Shown here piece by piece: positions 15,129 through 23,298 of a DNA stretch of 48,021 nucleotides. The notes under the pieces are model-generated. The model was not told the origin of the DNA and made no database searches. It worked only from the letters and a program-made list of their open reading frames with translations. Every line of letters starts with the position of its first letter. Within the stretch, counting starts at the first letter, position 1. Both the position numbers and the translations under genes were made by a program. The stretch covers positions 1 to 48,021 of the forward strand of contig JAKAED010000011.1 in NCBI GenBank assembly GCA_021820105.1. Reading direction: 5' to 3'. Origin of the DNA: Actinomycetes bacterium (GTDB taxonomy: Bacteria; Actinomycetota; Thermoleophilia; Solirubrobacterales; Solirubrobacteraceae).

Positions 15129-16304
15129 TTGTCCGACACTGCTCTAGAGAGCTCGCCCGTCGAGCGCAGCAACGCCCGGATCGTAGCCGCCCTCGCAGCG
15201 CTGGCCGCGTCTGCCTCCTGCTTCTTCACCTGTGAGAACCTGCCCGTCGGGCTGCTTCCCGGCATCGCCGGCAGCATGCGTACGTCGCTGGCGGGCTCTG
15301 GTCTGCTCGTCACCTTCTACGCCCTCACGGTCGTGGTCGGGACGGTGCCGCTTGTGCGCTTGACGCGACACATGCCCCGGCGGTTCCTGCTCGCCGGAGT
15401 CGCAGCCGCGCTCGCGCTGGGTTGCGTTGGCTCCGCGCTGGCGCAGAGCTTCGCCGAGTTGCTGGCGGCACGAATCTTCACCGCCGGCGCGCAGGCGATC
15501 TTCTGGGCCACCGGGCCGGTGGAGGCGGCCAGCCTGGTCTCGCCGCAGCGGCGCGGGCGCGCTCTGTCAGCCGTTTTCATCGGCAGCGCTGCCGGGCAGG
15601 TCCTCGGCCTGCCAGCCGGTACCGCCATTGGTCACGCGGCTGGTTGGCGGGTCTCGTTCGTCGCGCTTGCGGCAGCCGCGGTGATCCTCCTGGTCGCGAT
15701 CCTCTGGGCGCTCCCGACGCGAGCCCCACATCCGCCGCACGCGGACGCCGAGGGCACACAGGACCGCATTCGATACCGGGTCCTGATCTTGTCCACGGGG
15801 TTGGCGGTTGCCGCCAACTTCGCGATGTTCACCTTCGTCGCCGCCTTTCTCGTCAAGGTGAGCGGTGTGAGACAGAGTTCGGTGGCACTCGTGCTGCTCG
15901 CCGCCGGCGCCGTCTCGACGCTTGGTCTCGGCAGCGCCGGCTGGCTCTACGTGCGCCACCGCCGAGCCACGATCCCGGCTGCCATCGGCTTCATGCTGCT
16001 CTCTCTGACCGCCCTTTTCCTGGCCGCCAAGGTGACGCTCGTGGCGGTCCCGCTCATTGTGTTCGCATGGCTGGGCCAGGGCATCTTCACCGTCGCCGGC
16101 ATGACGGCGGTGATCGAGCTCAAGCCATCCAACGGCAGCGCCTGGTACTCCACGGCGTACAACGTCGGCATCGCCGCCGGCCCGCTGGCCGGCGGTCTCG
16201 CCCTGCGCCTGTGGGGACTCAGAGCCACACCGCTGGCGGGCGTCACGATCGGGCTGGTCGCGCTGACGCTGATGGTGGGCACGGAACTCCGTCTGCGCGA
16301 CTGA
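15129..16304 (+). CDS. MFS transporter (DHA1 drug/sugar efflux type)
   Basis: This 391-residue protein has 12 predicted transmembrane helices, the loop motif RLTRHMPRRFLL after helix 2 and EAASLVSPQRRGRALS after helix 4, typical of DHA1 members such as AraJ/Cmx-like exporters. The start is a TTG at 15129 with no strong ribosome site, so it is not certain. It is divergent from the SnoaL-like gene and convergent with the GntR regulator gene 6 bp away. A role in export of aromatic or sugar-derived products of the neighbouring locus is possible but only inferred. Confidence 0.85.
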   Translation: MSDTALESSPVERSNARIVAALAALAASASCFFTCENLPVGLLPGIAGSMRTSLAGSGLLVTFYALTVVVGTVPLVRLTRHMPRRFLLAGVAAALALGCVGSALAQSFAELLAARIFTAGAQAIFWATGPVEAASLVSPQRRGRALSAVFIGSAAGQVLGLPAGTAIGHAAGWRVSFVALAAAAVILLVAILWALPTRAPHPPHADAEGTQDRIRYRVLILSTGLAVAANFAMFTFVAAFLVKVSGVRQSSVALVLLAAGAVSTLGLGSAGWLYVRHRRATIPAAIGFMLLSLTALFLAAKVTLVAVPLIVFAWLGQGIFTVAGMTAVIELKPSNGSAWYSTAYNVGIAAGPLAGGLALRLWGLRATPLAGVTIGLVALTLMVGTELRLRD

Positions 16305-16310
16305 GACCGG

Positions 16311-16997
16311 TCAGCCGTCGGGCAGGAGCACACCGCGCAGCACGGTGAGCGCTCGCTCGCGGTGCTCGTCGAGCTCGCGTACGAGCCGCTCTGGATCGCG
16401 CGTGCGGAGCGCGTCGAGGATCCTGTCATGGGCGCTCACCGCGGCCGTGCGCTCCTCGGTGAGGTTGTAGTAGAGCGCGCGGTAGGCCTCGGTCGAATCC
16501 CACAGCAGCCGGATCAGGCGCAGCGTGTGCGGCTGGTCCGAGGCGTCGAGGATGGCAAGGTGAAAGCGCCGGTTGGCTTCCAGCTCGGCCAGGACGTCGG
16601 CGCTCTCAACGGCATCGGCAAAGTCCGCTGCGGCCAGCCGCACCCGTTCAAGTCCCGCGGGATCGAGGTTGGTGAGCGCCCGGCGTGCAGCACGGCTCTC
16701 AAGCACCGTCCGCAGACCGTAGATCTCCTCCAGGTCACTGATCTTCAGGGACGTCACGAAGTAGCCGCGGCGTGGGAGGTAGGTGACCTGGCCCTCCTGC
16801 TCGAGGATGCGCAGAGCCTCGCGCACGGGGGCGATGCTGATGCCGAGCTGCTGCGCAAACTCGTCCTGTCCGACCCGCGCCCCCGGTCGCAGGTCGCCTG
16901 CGACGATCGCTCGTCGCAGGCCCTCCAGGGCATGCTGCGCGGTGGTGTGGGGTCCGCCCGCCGTTCTGCTCGGCTGGCTCGCGCTGCCGGTGCTCAA
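16311..16997 (-). CDS. GntR-family transcriptional regulator, FCD subfamily
   Basis: This 228-residue regulator has an N-terminal winged helix (about 18-85) with QDEFAQQLGISIAPVREALR as recognition region and YLPRRGYFVT as wing. A helical FCD domain (about 88-215) follows, with metal/effector ligands suggested by FH (H146), SAHDRIL (H190) and DEHRERA (H212). The TTG start follows GAGGGA. It is encoded 10 bp after the end of the glutaryl-CoA dehydrogenase gene on the same strand, so it is probably the local regulator. FCD regulators respond to organic acids, which suits glutarate catabolism. The palindromic TATC-TAG-GATA at 18221-18231 between the divergent catabolic genes is the best candidate operator. 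Confidence 0.92.
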   Translation of the reverse strand: MSTGSASQPSRTAGGPHTTAQHALEGLRRAIVAGDLRPGARVGQDEFAQQLGISIAPVREALRILEQEGQVTYLPRRGYFVTSLKISDLEEIYGLRTVLESRAARRALTNLDPAGLERVRLAAADFADAVESADVLAELEANRRFHLAILDASDQPHTLRLIRLLWDSTEAYRALYYNLTEERTAAVSAHDRILDALRTRDPERLVRELDEHRERALTVLRGVLLPDG

Positions 16998-17007
16998 CTC
17001 GCGTCCC

Positions 17008-18189
17008 TCAACGGAACGCCTGATGCCCGGTCAGGGCGCCGCCAACCACCAGGGCATGAACGTCCGCGGTGCCCTCGTAGGTGACCACTGACTCAAGGTT
17101 GTTCATGTGCCGGATCACGGGGTATTCCAGGGTGATCCCGTTGGCGCCCAGTACCTGGCGCGCGCTGCGAGCCACCTTCAGCGCAGCGTTGACGTTCGCG
17201 AGCTTGCCCATGCTCACCTGTTCCGGGGTCAGCACGCCAGCATCCTTGAGCCGACCCAGGTGCAGTGCCAGCAGCAGCCCTCGGTTCACCTCGGTCGCCA
17301 TCTCGGCCAGCTTGACCTGTTGCAGCTGGGTGGCGGCGATTGGCCGCCCAAATGCGATCCGCTCCTGGCTGTAGGCGAGCGCCGACTCAAAGCAGGCCCG
17401 CGCAGCGCCGATGGCGCCCCAGAGGATGCCGTAACGTGCCTCATTGAGGCATGAGAGCGGGCCTCGCAGGGACGTCGCCTCCGGCAGTAACGCGTCAGCG
17501 GGGAGCCGGACGTCATCGAGTAGGAGCTCCGAGGTGACCGACGCCCGCAGAGAGAGCTTCTTATGGATCTCCTGGGTGCTGAAACCGGGTGTCTCGCGCG
17601 GCACCAGGAAGCCACGGATGCCCTCATCCGTGCGCGCCCACACGACGGCCACATCCGCCACGCCTCCGTTGGTGATCCACATCTTCTGACCGTGCAGGAT
17701 CCAGTCGCTGCCGTCCCGCCGCGCACGCGTCCGCATCGAGCCGGGATCGGAGCCGGCGTCCGGCTCGGTCAGGCCAAAACAGCCAATCGCCTCTCCGGCC
17801 GCCAGCTGCGGCAACCAATGCTGCTTCTGCTCCTCAGAGCCCCAGCGATGGATCGCGAACATGGCCAGCGAGCCCTGCACGGAGACCAGGCTGCGGACGC
17901 CGCTGTCGCCGGCCTCCAGCTCGAGACACGTCAGGCCGTAGGCGGTGGCGCTCGCTCCCGCGCAGCCATAGCCATCCAGGTGCATGCCCAGGACGCCCAG
18001 AGCGCCAAGCTCGCTGGCGAGTTCAAGCGGAATCGTTCCCTCCTCGAACCAGTCCCCGACGGTCGGAACCACCCGGTCGTTGACGAACGCGCGGACGACA
18101 TCGCGGATCTCGCGCTCCTCGTCGGAGAGCAGCGAATCGATGTTGAGGAAGTCGTGCGGGCGTATCGCCGCGCTCTGGGTGCCACTCAT
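17008..18189 (-). CDS. gcdH: Glutaryl-CoA dehydrogenase (acyl-CoA dehydrogenase family)
   Basis: This 393-residue flavoprotein starts at the ATG at 18189, which has CCAGGAG upstream; an upstream in-frame extension to 18483 runs through the divergent gene and is rejected. Diagnostic glutaryl-CoA dehydrogenase segments are YGCAGASATAYGL, GVRSLVSVQGS (Arg99 matches the substrate-carboxylate arginine), CFGLTEPDAGSDP, WITNGGVADVAVVWAR and VTYEGTADVHAL with catalytic Glu372. The reaction is oxidative decarboxylation of glutaryl-CoA to crotonyl-CoA, feeding electrons to ETF. It is divergent from a CoA-transferase gene by 52 bp and next to a GntR-FCD regulator. Motif agreement is strong; a related short-chain dehydrogenase is unlikely. 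Confidence 0.92.
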   Translation of the reverse strand: MSGTQSAAIRPHDFLNIDSLLSDEEREIRDVVRAFVNDRVVPTVGDWFEEGTIPLELASELGALGVLGMHLDGYGCAGASATAYGLTCLELEAGDSGVRSLVSVQGSLAMFAIHRWGSEEQKQHWLPQLAAGEAIGCFGLTEPDAGSDPGSMRTRARRDGSDWILHGQKMWITNGGVADVAVVWARTDEGIRGFLVPRETPGFSTQEIHKKLSLRASVTSELLLDDVRLPADALLPEATSLRGPLSCLNEARYGILWGAIGAARACFESALAYSQERIAFGRPIAATQLQQVKLAEMATEVNRGLLLALHLGRLKDAGVLTPEQVSMGKLANVNAALKVARSARQVLGANGITLEYPVIRHMNNLESVVTYEGTADVHALVVGGALTGHQAFR

Positions 18190-18241
18190 CGCGACTACTC
18201 CTGGATCATAGATTTTCGAATATCTAGGATAATCTTGGCAG
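18190..18241. promoter_or_regulatory. Divergent promoter region with palindromic A/T-rich operator candidate
   Basis: The 52-bp gap between gcdH and the CoA-transferase contains GAATATCTAGGATAATC (18218-18234) with the symmetric core TATC-TAG-GATA. TAGGAT (18225-18230) can serve as a rightward -10, with the CoA-transferase ATG at 18242 only 11 nt further on and no ribosome site, so that transcript would be nearly leaderless. On the minus strand TATGAT plus TTATCC at 16-nt spacing could drive gcdH. Similar sequences occur at 878-894 and 7356-7369. Confidence 0.5.
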
Positions 18242-19426
18242 ATGCGACAGCGACCTGACAACCCAGGCAACGATCCAACCGAGAACCCAACTGCCGGCTC
18301 GACCGACCATCCGGCCGCGCTTCCGGGCCTGCGGATCCTCGACTTCTCCAGGGTGCTGGCGGGCCCGTTCGCCACCATGGTGCTGGCTGACCTCGGCGCC
18401 GAGGTGACAAAGGTCGAGCGCCCGGGCTCGGGCGACGACACCCGCGCATGGGGCCCACCCTGGGACGCTGACGGTCGTTCCACCTACTTCGATGCCGTCA
18501 ACCGCAACAAGCGGTCGGTCGTGCTCGACCTGCAGCAGCCGGCGGGAATCGCTCAGGCGATTGCACTGGCGGGCGAGGCGGACGTACTGGTTGAGAACTT
18601 CCGGCCCGGCCTGCTGGACGAACTGGGGCTGGGCTACGAGGCACTGCGGGACGCCAACCCGGGTCTGATCTACTGCTCAATCACGGGTTTCGGTTCGAGC
18701 GCCAAGGGCCGTGAGCTACCCGGCTACGACCTCCTGGTGCAGGCGGTCGGCGGTCTGATGAGCATCACCGGTGAACCGGCCGGTCAGCCACAGAAGGTGG
18801 GCGTGGCGCTCATTGACGTGCTGGCTGGGCTCTTCGCAAGCGTCGGGATTCTGGCGGCGCTCAACCACCGCCACGCCACCGGTCAGGGGCAGCTGATCCG
18901 TGTGGATCTGCTCTCGTCGCTACTCGCTGCGCTGGTCAATCAGGCATCGAGCTACACAGTCGGGGGCGTGGTCCCGCAGCGGATGGGCAATGAGCATCCG
19001 AGCATCGCCCCGTACGCGGTATTTCCGACGGGGGTGGGGGAGCTCGTGCTGGCCGTCGGCAACGACCGCCAGTTCGCCTCGCTCTGCAGAGTCTTGGAGG
19101 CGCCGCAGCTCGCGGATGACGCACGCTTCTGCACAAATCCGGCTCGCGTGAGCAACCGCGCGGCGCTGCGGGCCGAGCTGGAGAGCCTGCTGGTCACCCG
19201 GTCGGCGGCGGAGTGGGCGTCACTTCTGCTTGACGCGCGTGTACCCGCCGGGGTGGTGAATGACATCGCCTCAGCCTTCGAACTCGCGGAGTCGCTGGGC
19301 CTCCACCCGACAGTTGATTTACCCGTTACAGGAGAATCCAGCATACGCCTGGCGCGGAACCCGATTTGGCTGTCCGCAACACCACCCACATATCGCACGG
19401 CGCCACCCCTTCTCCCGTTCGACTGA
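18242..19426 (+). CDS. CaiB/BaiF (class III) CoA-transferase, probable succinyl-CoA:glutarate CoA-transferase
   Basis: This 394-residue class III CoA-transferase has LRILDFSRVLAGPFATMVLA at its start, ENFRPGLLDELGLGYEAL, and LPGYDLLVQA with catalytic Asp163, which forms the acyl-anhydride. The first 28 residues are a polar extension. Divergent pairing with glutaryl-CoA dehydrogenase is the classical gcdG-gcdH arrangement, so the likely reaction is CoA transfer from succinyl-CoA to glutarate. The family alone does not fix the substrate. No ribosome site is visible before the ATG, which fits a near-leaderless mRNA. Confidence 0.88.
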   Translation: MRQRPDNPGNDPTENPTAGSTDHPAALPGLRILDFSRVLAGPFATMVLADLGAEVTKVERPGSGDDTRAWGPPWDADGRSTYFDAVNRNKRSVVLDLQQPAGIAQAIALAGEADVLVENFRPGLLDELGLGYEALRDANPGLIYCSITGFGSSAKGRELPGYDLLVQAVGGLMSITGEPAGQPQKVGVALIDVLAGLFASVGILAALNHRHATGQGQLIRVDLLSSLLAALVNQASSYTVGGVVPQRMGNEHPSIAPYAVFPTGVGELVLAVGNDRQFASLCRVLEAPQLADDARFCTNPARVSNRAALRAELESLLVTRSAAEWASLLLDARVPAGVVNDIASAFELAESLGLHPTVDLPVTGESSIRLARNPIWLSATPPTYRTAPPLLPFD

Positions 19427-19624
19427 GCGGGTGACTGCACATCAATCTCAACATGCCTTAAGTGCAGGCGTCAGCGGCATGCTTCCTTGACGCACGTTAC
19501 TTTCGCTAACGCACGGCGGCCCAGGCGCCGAAGCACTTGTAGCCGGTCCGTACCCGTACGGAGCAATGCCGAAACCGCACTCGCGGCACCCGCGGGTGAA
19601 GGACACTCAGGAGCAGCTCAGGAA

Positions 19625-20347
19625 ATGTCAAAGCGCGCGCGTCTCATGATGATGCTGGTTGCGGTTCTATGCGGGACGCTGATTCCCGGGGTGGCGCTGG
19701 CGGCGCATCGGCGCCTCCCCAGACCTCTGGGCGTGCCAGGGAGTTGGCGGCTTGTCTTCCGTGCGGAGTTCAACGGCAGGCATCTCAGTCAGAGGATCTG
19801 GAACACTCACAACGGCTGGACCAACCAGAACGGTGTCACGAGCTACACGAGCAACCTGGCCGTCAGGCACGGCGACCTGATCATGACGCTCGCCTCGCCC
19901 ACCTCGGGCGCTGAGCTCGGGACCAATCACTTTGCGCTGCGTGTCGGCGAGTATGCAGAGGCGCGGATCCGCTTCGCCGGCCAGGGCCAGACGATCTACA
20001 ACTGGCCGGCTTGGTGGGTTTCAGGACCCAGTTGGCCAAACGGTGGTGAGAGTGACATCGCGGAGGGGCTGGGCCAGCTCACAATCAACTATCACTCACC
20101 TGCCGGCACCTACAACACCGGCACCGTGCCCGGGACCTGGGCTGATCACTTCCACACCTTTGGGGTCCTCCACGGGCGTCTTTATGATCGGGTGTACTGG
20201 GACGGGAAGCTCGTCCGTACATATCCCACGCACGATGACGGCGCGCCGCAGATGCTGCTGCTCACCATGGGTGCTGCCAACACGCTCAGAACAGGGCCCA
20301 CCGGAGCGATGGTGGTTGATTACGTCCGAGCTTGGGCACACGGGTGA
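19625..20347 (+). CDS. Secreted GH16-family beta-glucanase-like protein, copy 1
   Basis: This 240-residue protein starts at MSKRARLMMMLVAV with AGGAGCAGCTCAGGAA upstream; an upstream in-frame start at 19487 is not supported. It has a signal peptide (1-26, cleavage near VALAA). The mature part is a GH16 jelly roll: WRLVFRAEFNG, then ARIRFAGQ, PAWW, and the catalytic GGESDIAEG with E142, D144 and E147 in the family order E-x-D-x-x-E. The C-terminus has VDYVRAWA, the usual last strand. Probable hydrolysis of beta-1,3/1,4-glucan or galactan outside the cell. It is followed 78 bp later by a paralogue in the same direction. Confidence 0.85.
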   Translation: MSKRARLMMMLVAVLCGTLIPGVALAAHRRLPRPLGVPGSWRLVFRAEFNGRHLSQRIWNTHNGWTNQNGVTSYTSNLAVRHGDLIMTLASPTSGAELGTNHFALRVGEYAEARIRFAGQGQTIYNWPAWWVSGPSWPNGGESDIAEGLGQLTINYHSPAGTYNTGTVPGTWADHFHTFGVLHGRLYDRVYWDGKLVRTYPTHDDGAPQMLLLTMGAANTLRTGPTGAMVVDYVRAWAHG

Positions 20348-20425
20348 CTGGCAATCGGGAGCTTCGCCGGGGGAGCACGTTGAGCGCACCGGTTTGGCGG
20401 GTAGTTCCGCGGTGGTCCACGTGCC

Positions 20426-21202
20426 ATGCCGGTACCGCTGCTCATGCTCAAGAATCGCCACCGTGCAAGACGAATCGTGGCCGCCGTCATCATGTTGGGC
20501 GCTGGGGCGGCGGCGGCGCTGGTCATCATCTTCGTCCCGGTCAGGCCACCGGTCAGGCCGCGGCTTCACCGCCCTGCGTTCACGCGTGGGTGGCGGCTTG
20601 TCTTTGACAGCGAGTTCAACGGTTCGTCGCTCAACCGTGGTGTCTGGAACGCCCACAACGGCTGGGACAATCAGAACGGTGTGACCGATCAGCGCGCGAA
20701 CGTCACGCTCAGCCATGGCCATGCGTTGTTGATGCTGTCTTCGCCGACGGTTGGCGCGGAGATCTCGACCAGGCACTTTGGGCTCAGCGTCGGCGAGTAC
20801 GCGCAGGCACGGATCAAGTTCGCGGGCAGCGGCTCGACGATCTACAACTGGCCCGCTTGGTGGACCTCCGGCCCGAACTGGCCGCAGGGCGGGGAGAACG
20901 ACATTGCCGAGGGCTTCGGCAACCTGACCGTCAACTATCACTCGCCGATGGTGACCGAGTTGACCGGACCCGTCCCCGGCAACTGGGGTGGTGCCTTCCA
21001 CACGTACGGCCTGTACCGTGGACGCAACTTCGCGCAGGTGTTCTGGGATGGTCGGCTCGTGCGAACCTACCGAACCGCTGATGACGGCCAGCCGCAGACG
21101 CTGCTATTCACGGTGGGCGCCGGGAACTCGCTCAGAATCGGTCGCGCGGGCGCGCTGGTCGTTGATTACGTGCGCGTCTGGGCACCCCGGGCACATCCTT
21201 AG
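20426..21202 (+). CDS. Secreted or membrane-anchored GH16-family protein, copy 2
   Basis: This protein of 258 residues (252 if the ATG at 20444 is used) is a paralogue of the 19625 gene. It has a basic N-terminus, one hydrophobic helix (about 17-38) that could be a signal anchor, and a proline-rich linker, then the GH16 fold: WRLVFDSEFNG, PAWWTSGPNWP, and GGENDIAEG with E157, D159 and E162. It ends with VDYVRVWAPRAHP. Conserved blocks such as NAHNGWDNQNGV, TIYNWPAWW and VNYHSP mirror copy 1, so this is a tandem duplication. Position 2 of the catalytic motif is Ser in copy 1 and Asn here. Confidence 0.83.
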   Translation: MPVPLLMLKNRHRARRIVAAVIMLGAGAAAALVIIFVPVRPPVRPRLHRPAFTRGWRLVFDSEFNGSSLNRGVWNAHNGWDNQNGVTDQRANVTLSHGHALLMLSSPTVGAEISTRHFGLSVGEYAQARIKFAGSGSTIYNWPAWWTSGPNWPQGGENDIAEGFGNLTVNYHSPMVTELTGPVPGNWGGAFHTYGLYRGRNFAQVFWDGRLVRTYRTADDGQPQTLLFTVGAGNSLRIGRAGALVVDYVRVWAPRAHP

Positions 21203-21246
21203 ACACCGTGACGCTGATCAGCGCGCGAGCGTGCCACCATTAGAAC

Positions 21247-21804
21247 ATGAGCAAGCTCTCCACGCTGAAGCTGTACCTGCAGAAGCAGCCCCACCACGAT
21301 CAGCCCACCGACGTCTACGCCCACAGGGTCACACTGCTCGACGGCGGTGAACTGGACCTGGCGGACTGGCGGGGACGGCCCACCCTATTTGTGAACACCG
21401 CCAGCAAGTGTGGCTTCACGCCGCAATATGAGGGTCTCCAGAAGCTCTACGAGCGCTACCACGACCGCGGCCTGAACATCCTCGGCTCACCGTCTGGTGA
21501 CTTCGCCGACCAGGAGTTTGAGAACGCCAATGAGATCGGCGAGTTCTGCCAGCGCAACTACGGCGTCGAGTTCCCACTGACCGAGCGCACGTCGGTGCGT
21601 GAGCAGCCCGACCCGCTGTGGGCTGACCTCATCAGCCAGCCTAATTCAGCGGCGCCGAAGTGGAACTTCACCAAATATCTGGTCGGCCCGGACGGCCATC
21701 TGATCGCCCACTGGGGGCCCATGATCAAGCCTGACGGCGAGAAGATCACGGCAGCGATCGAGGCGGCCCTGGCCGATGCTGTTGAGCGGGACCCGGCTGC
21801 GTAG
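21247..21804 (+). CDS. Glutathione peroxidase family protein (thiol peroxidase)
   Basis: This 185-residue cytoplasmic protein has the peroxidase motif NTASKCGFTPQYEGL with peroxidatic Cys55, Gln89 in FADQEF and Trp139-Asn140 in WNFTKYLVGPDG, completing the GPx catalytic tetrad. Cys101 in EFCQRNYGVEFP could be a resolving cysteine, which would make it a thioredoxin-dependent, non-selenium enzyme. The usual CNQF segment is replaced by SGDF, as in some actinobacterial members. It reduces hydroperoxides. It stands between the GH16 and LysE genes with no obvious operon partner. Confidence 0.92.
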   Translation: MSKLSTLKLYLQKQPHHDQPTDVYAHRVTLLDGGELDLADWRGRPTLFVNTASKCGFTPQYEGLQKLYERYHDRGLNILGSPSGDFADQEFENANEIGEFCQRNYGVEFPLTERTSVREQPDPLWADLISQPNSAAPKWNFTKYLVGPDGHLIAHWGPMIKPDGEKITAAIEAALADAVERDPAA

Positions 21805-21860
21805 CCGACGGCTCGCTGCGAGGTCTGGAATCCGCCTGCGATCCGGGGGATACTGAAGCG

Positions 21861-22487
21861 GTGCCCAACAACCTGCTTGTGTATGTGGGAGTCGTCGTGG
21901 CGATTGCGCTGCTGCCCGGACCGGACACCGCGGTGGTCACCAAAAACGCGTTGGTCCACGGCCGTGAGGCAGCGCTGGGAAGCGCGTTTGGGGTGAACGT
22001 CGGCCTATCCGTCTGGACGCTGGCCACGGCGCTTGGCGTTGCGGCGATCCTGCGCAGTTCCGCCACCGTCTATGACGCGCTCAAGCTGATCGGTGCGCTG
22101 TATCTGGTATGGATCGGTGCGCGAACGCTCTGGGAGTCGCGGCGAGCTCGTGGCGTGAGCGCCGAACAGTCAGCCGCCGGGCGTGCGATCAGCGGGCGTG
22201 GTGGCTTTCGGCAGGGGGTCATCAGCAACCTCGCCAACCCCAAGGTGGGGATCTTCTTCACGAGTCTGCTGCCGCCATTTGTCTCGGCGCACGGCTCGGC
22301 CCTGGTGCAGATGCTGCTGTTGGGCGGCATCTTCATCGCCTTCAACCTGGTCTGGATGTGCAGCTATGCACTCGCTGCCGTACGACTCGCACACGTATTG
22401 AGCCGGGCCAGGGTCAAGGCCGCCATCGACCGGGTGTCAGGGCTCGTGCTGGTTGGCGTGGGCATCCGGCTGGCACTGGAGCGCTGA
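21861..22487 (+). CDS. LysE/RhtB family amino-acid exporter
   Basis: This 208-residue membrane protein has about six predicted helices and the LysE-type features LPGPDTAVVTKNALVHGR near the N-terminus, GALYLVWIGARTLW, and FRQGVISNLANPKVGIFF, where the NxxNPK motif is diagnostic. The start is GTG at 21861. It probably exports amino acids, homoserine lactone or related compounds. It is convergent with the esterase gene, separated by 7 bp. Confidence 0.9.
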   Translation: MPNNLLVYVGVVVAIALLPGPDTAVVTKNALVHGREAALGSAFGVNVGLSVWTLATALGVAAILRSSATVYDALKLIGALYLVWIGARTLWESRRARGVSAEQSAAGRAISGRGGFRQGVISNLANPKVGIFFTSLLPPFVSAHGSALVQMLLLGGIFIAFNLVWMCSYALAAVRLAHVLSRARVKAAIDRVSGLVLVGVGIRLALER

Positions 22488-22494
22488 CCGACCG

Positions 22495-23298
22495 TCACAG
22501 CGCGCCCTGCAGGAAGCCCGCCGTGGCAGCAAGCACGGCGGGCGTCTGAAAGCCAGGATCCTCGTGGTTTGCGCCAGCGATCAGCAGCAGCTGTGAGTCG
22601 CCGCCGGCGGCCAGCACCGCCTCATGCAGCGCCACACTCTGGGCCGCATCGATCAGTCCGTCGGCATCGCCATGGATCAGCAGCACGGGCGACCGTGCGG
22701 CGGCCGCGTGGGTCAGCGGGCTCGCCGCCCGCGCCAATTCCGGTGCATCCTCAAGCGACTCGACGCCCAGCAGGGCGGCCTCCACGTTAGGGATCTCCCG
22801 ATCGGCCAGGAACGATGGTTTAGCCAGCGCCGCGGCCGCGCGCTGTCTGGCTATGGCGGGCAGGTCGGTCGGCGGAAACCAGGCGCAGACGGCGTCCGCC
22901 CGTTGCGCGTCCTCACCCGTCAGCGCCAGCATCAGCGCGATCCAGCCACCGGCGGAAGCGCCCCAGGCCCCGATTCGATCGGTGCGGCATCCGAACTCGC
23001 TCCCGTGCGCGCGCAGCCAGGTCAGGGCCATCCGGCCATCCTCCAGTTGCGCGGGATAGGTGGCCGTATCAGTGAAGCGATAGCTCACGCTCGCAACGGC
23101 CAAGCCCTGCGCAGCGACCAGCTTCAGTCGCGCTTCAAGGTTGTCCTTGCGCGAGCCGCGCGCCCACCCGCCACCATGGAAGTAGGCGACACACGGCACC
23201 TCGACATCGCTCGCGGGTCGGTGAATGTCCAGACAAAGGTTCGATTCACCGGCCACCACGTATTCAAGGTCGTTGAAGCTGCGTACGCCGGCGTTCAC
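22495..23298 (-). CDS. Alpha/beta-hydrolase (HSL-type esterase)
   Basis: This 267-residue hydrolase shows the oxyanion motif YFHGGGWARGS, the nucleophile elbow GASAGG with the catalytic Ser, HGDADGLID with the Asp, and GANHEDPGF with the His. The order and spacing match hormone-sensitive-lipase-type carboxylesterases; there is no signal peptide. Its ATG overlaps the stop of the upstream LLM oxidoreductase gene by 4 bp (23295-23298), so the two are co-translated. Substrate unknown; the tight linkage suggests both act on the same ester-containing compound. Confidence 0.9.
   Translation of the reverse strand: MNAGVRSFNDLEYVVAGESNLCLDIHRPASDVEVPCVAYFHGGGWARGSRKDNLEARLKLVAAQGLAVASVSYRFTDTATYPAQLEDGRMALTWLRAHGSEFGCRTDRIGAWGASAGGWIALMLALTGEDAQRADAVCAWFPPTDLPAIARQRAAAALAKPSFLADREIPNVEAALLGVESLEDAPELARAASPLTHAAAARSPVLLIHGDADGLIDAAQSVALHEAVLAAGGDSQLLLIAGANHEDPGFQTPAVLAATAGFLQGAL

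Noticed and set aside
18190-18483. A minus-strand in-frame extension of the gcdH frame to 18483.
   Set aside because: It runs antisense through the CoA-transferase start. The ATG at 18189 has a good ribosome site and matches the family N-terminus.
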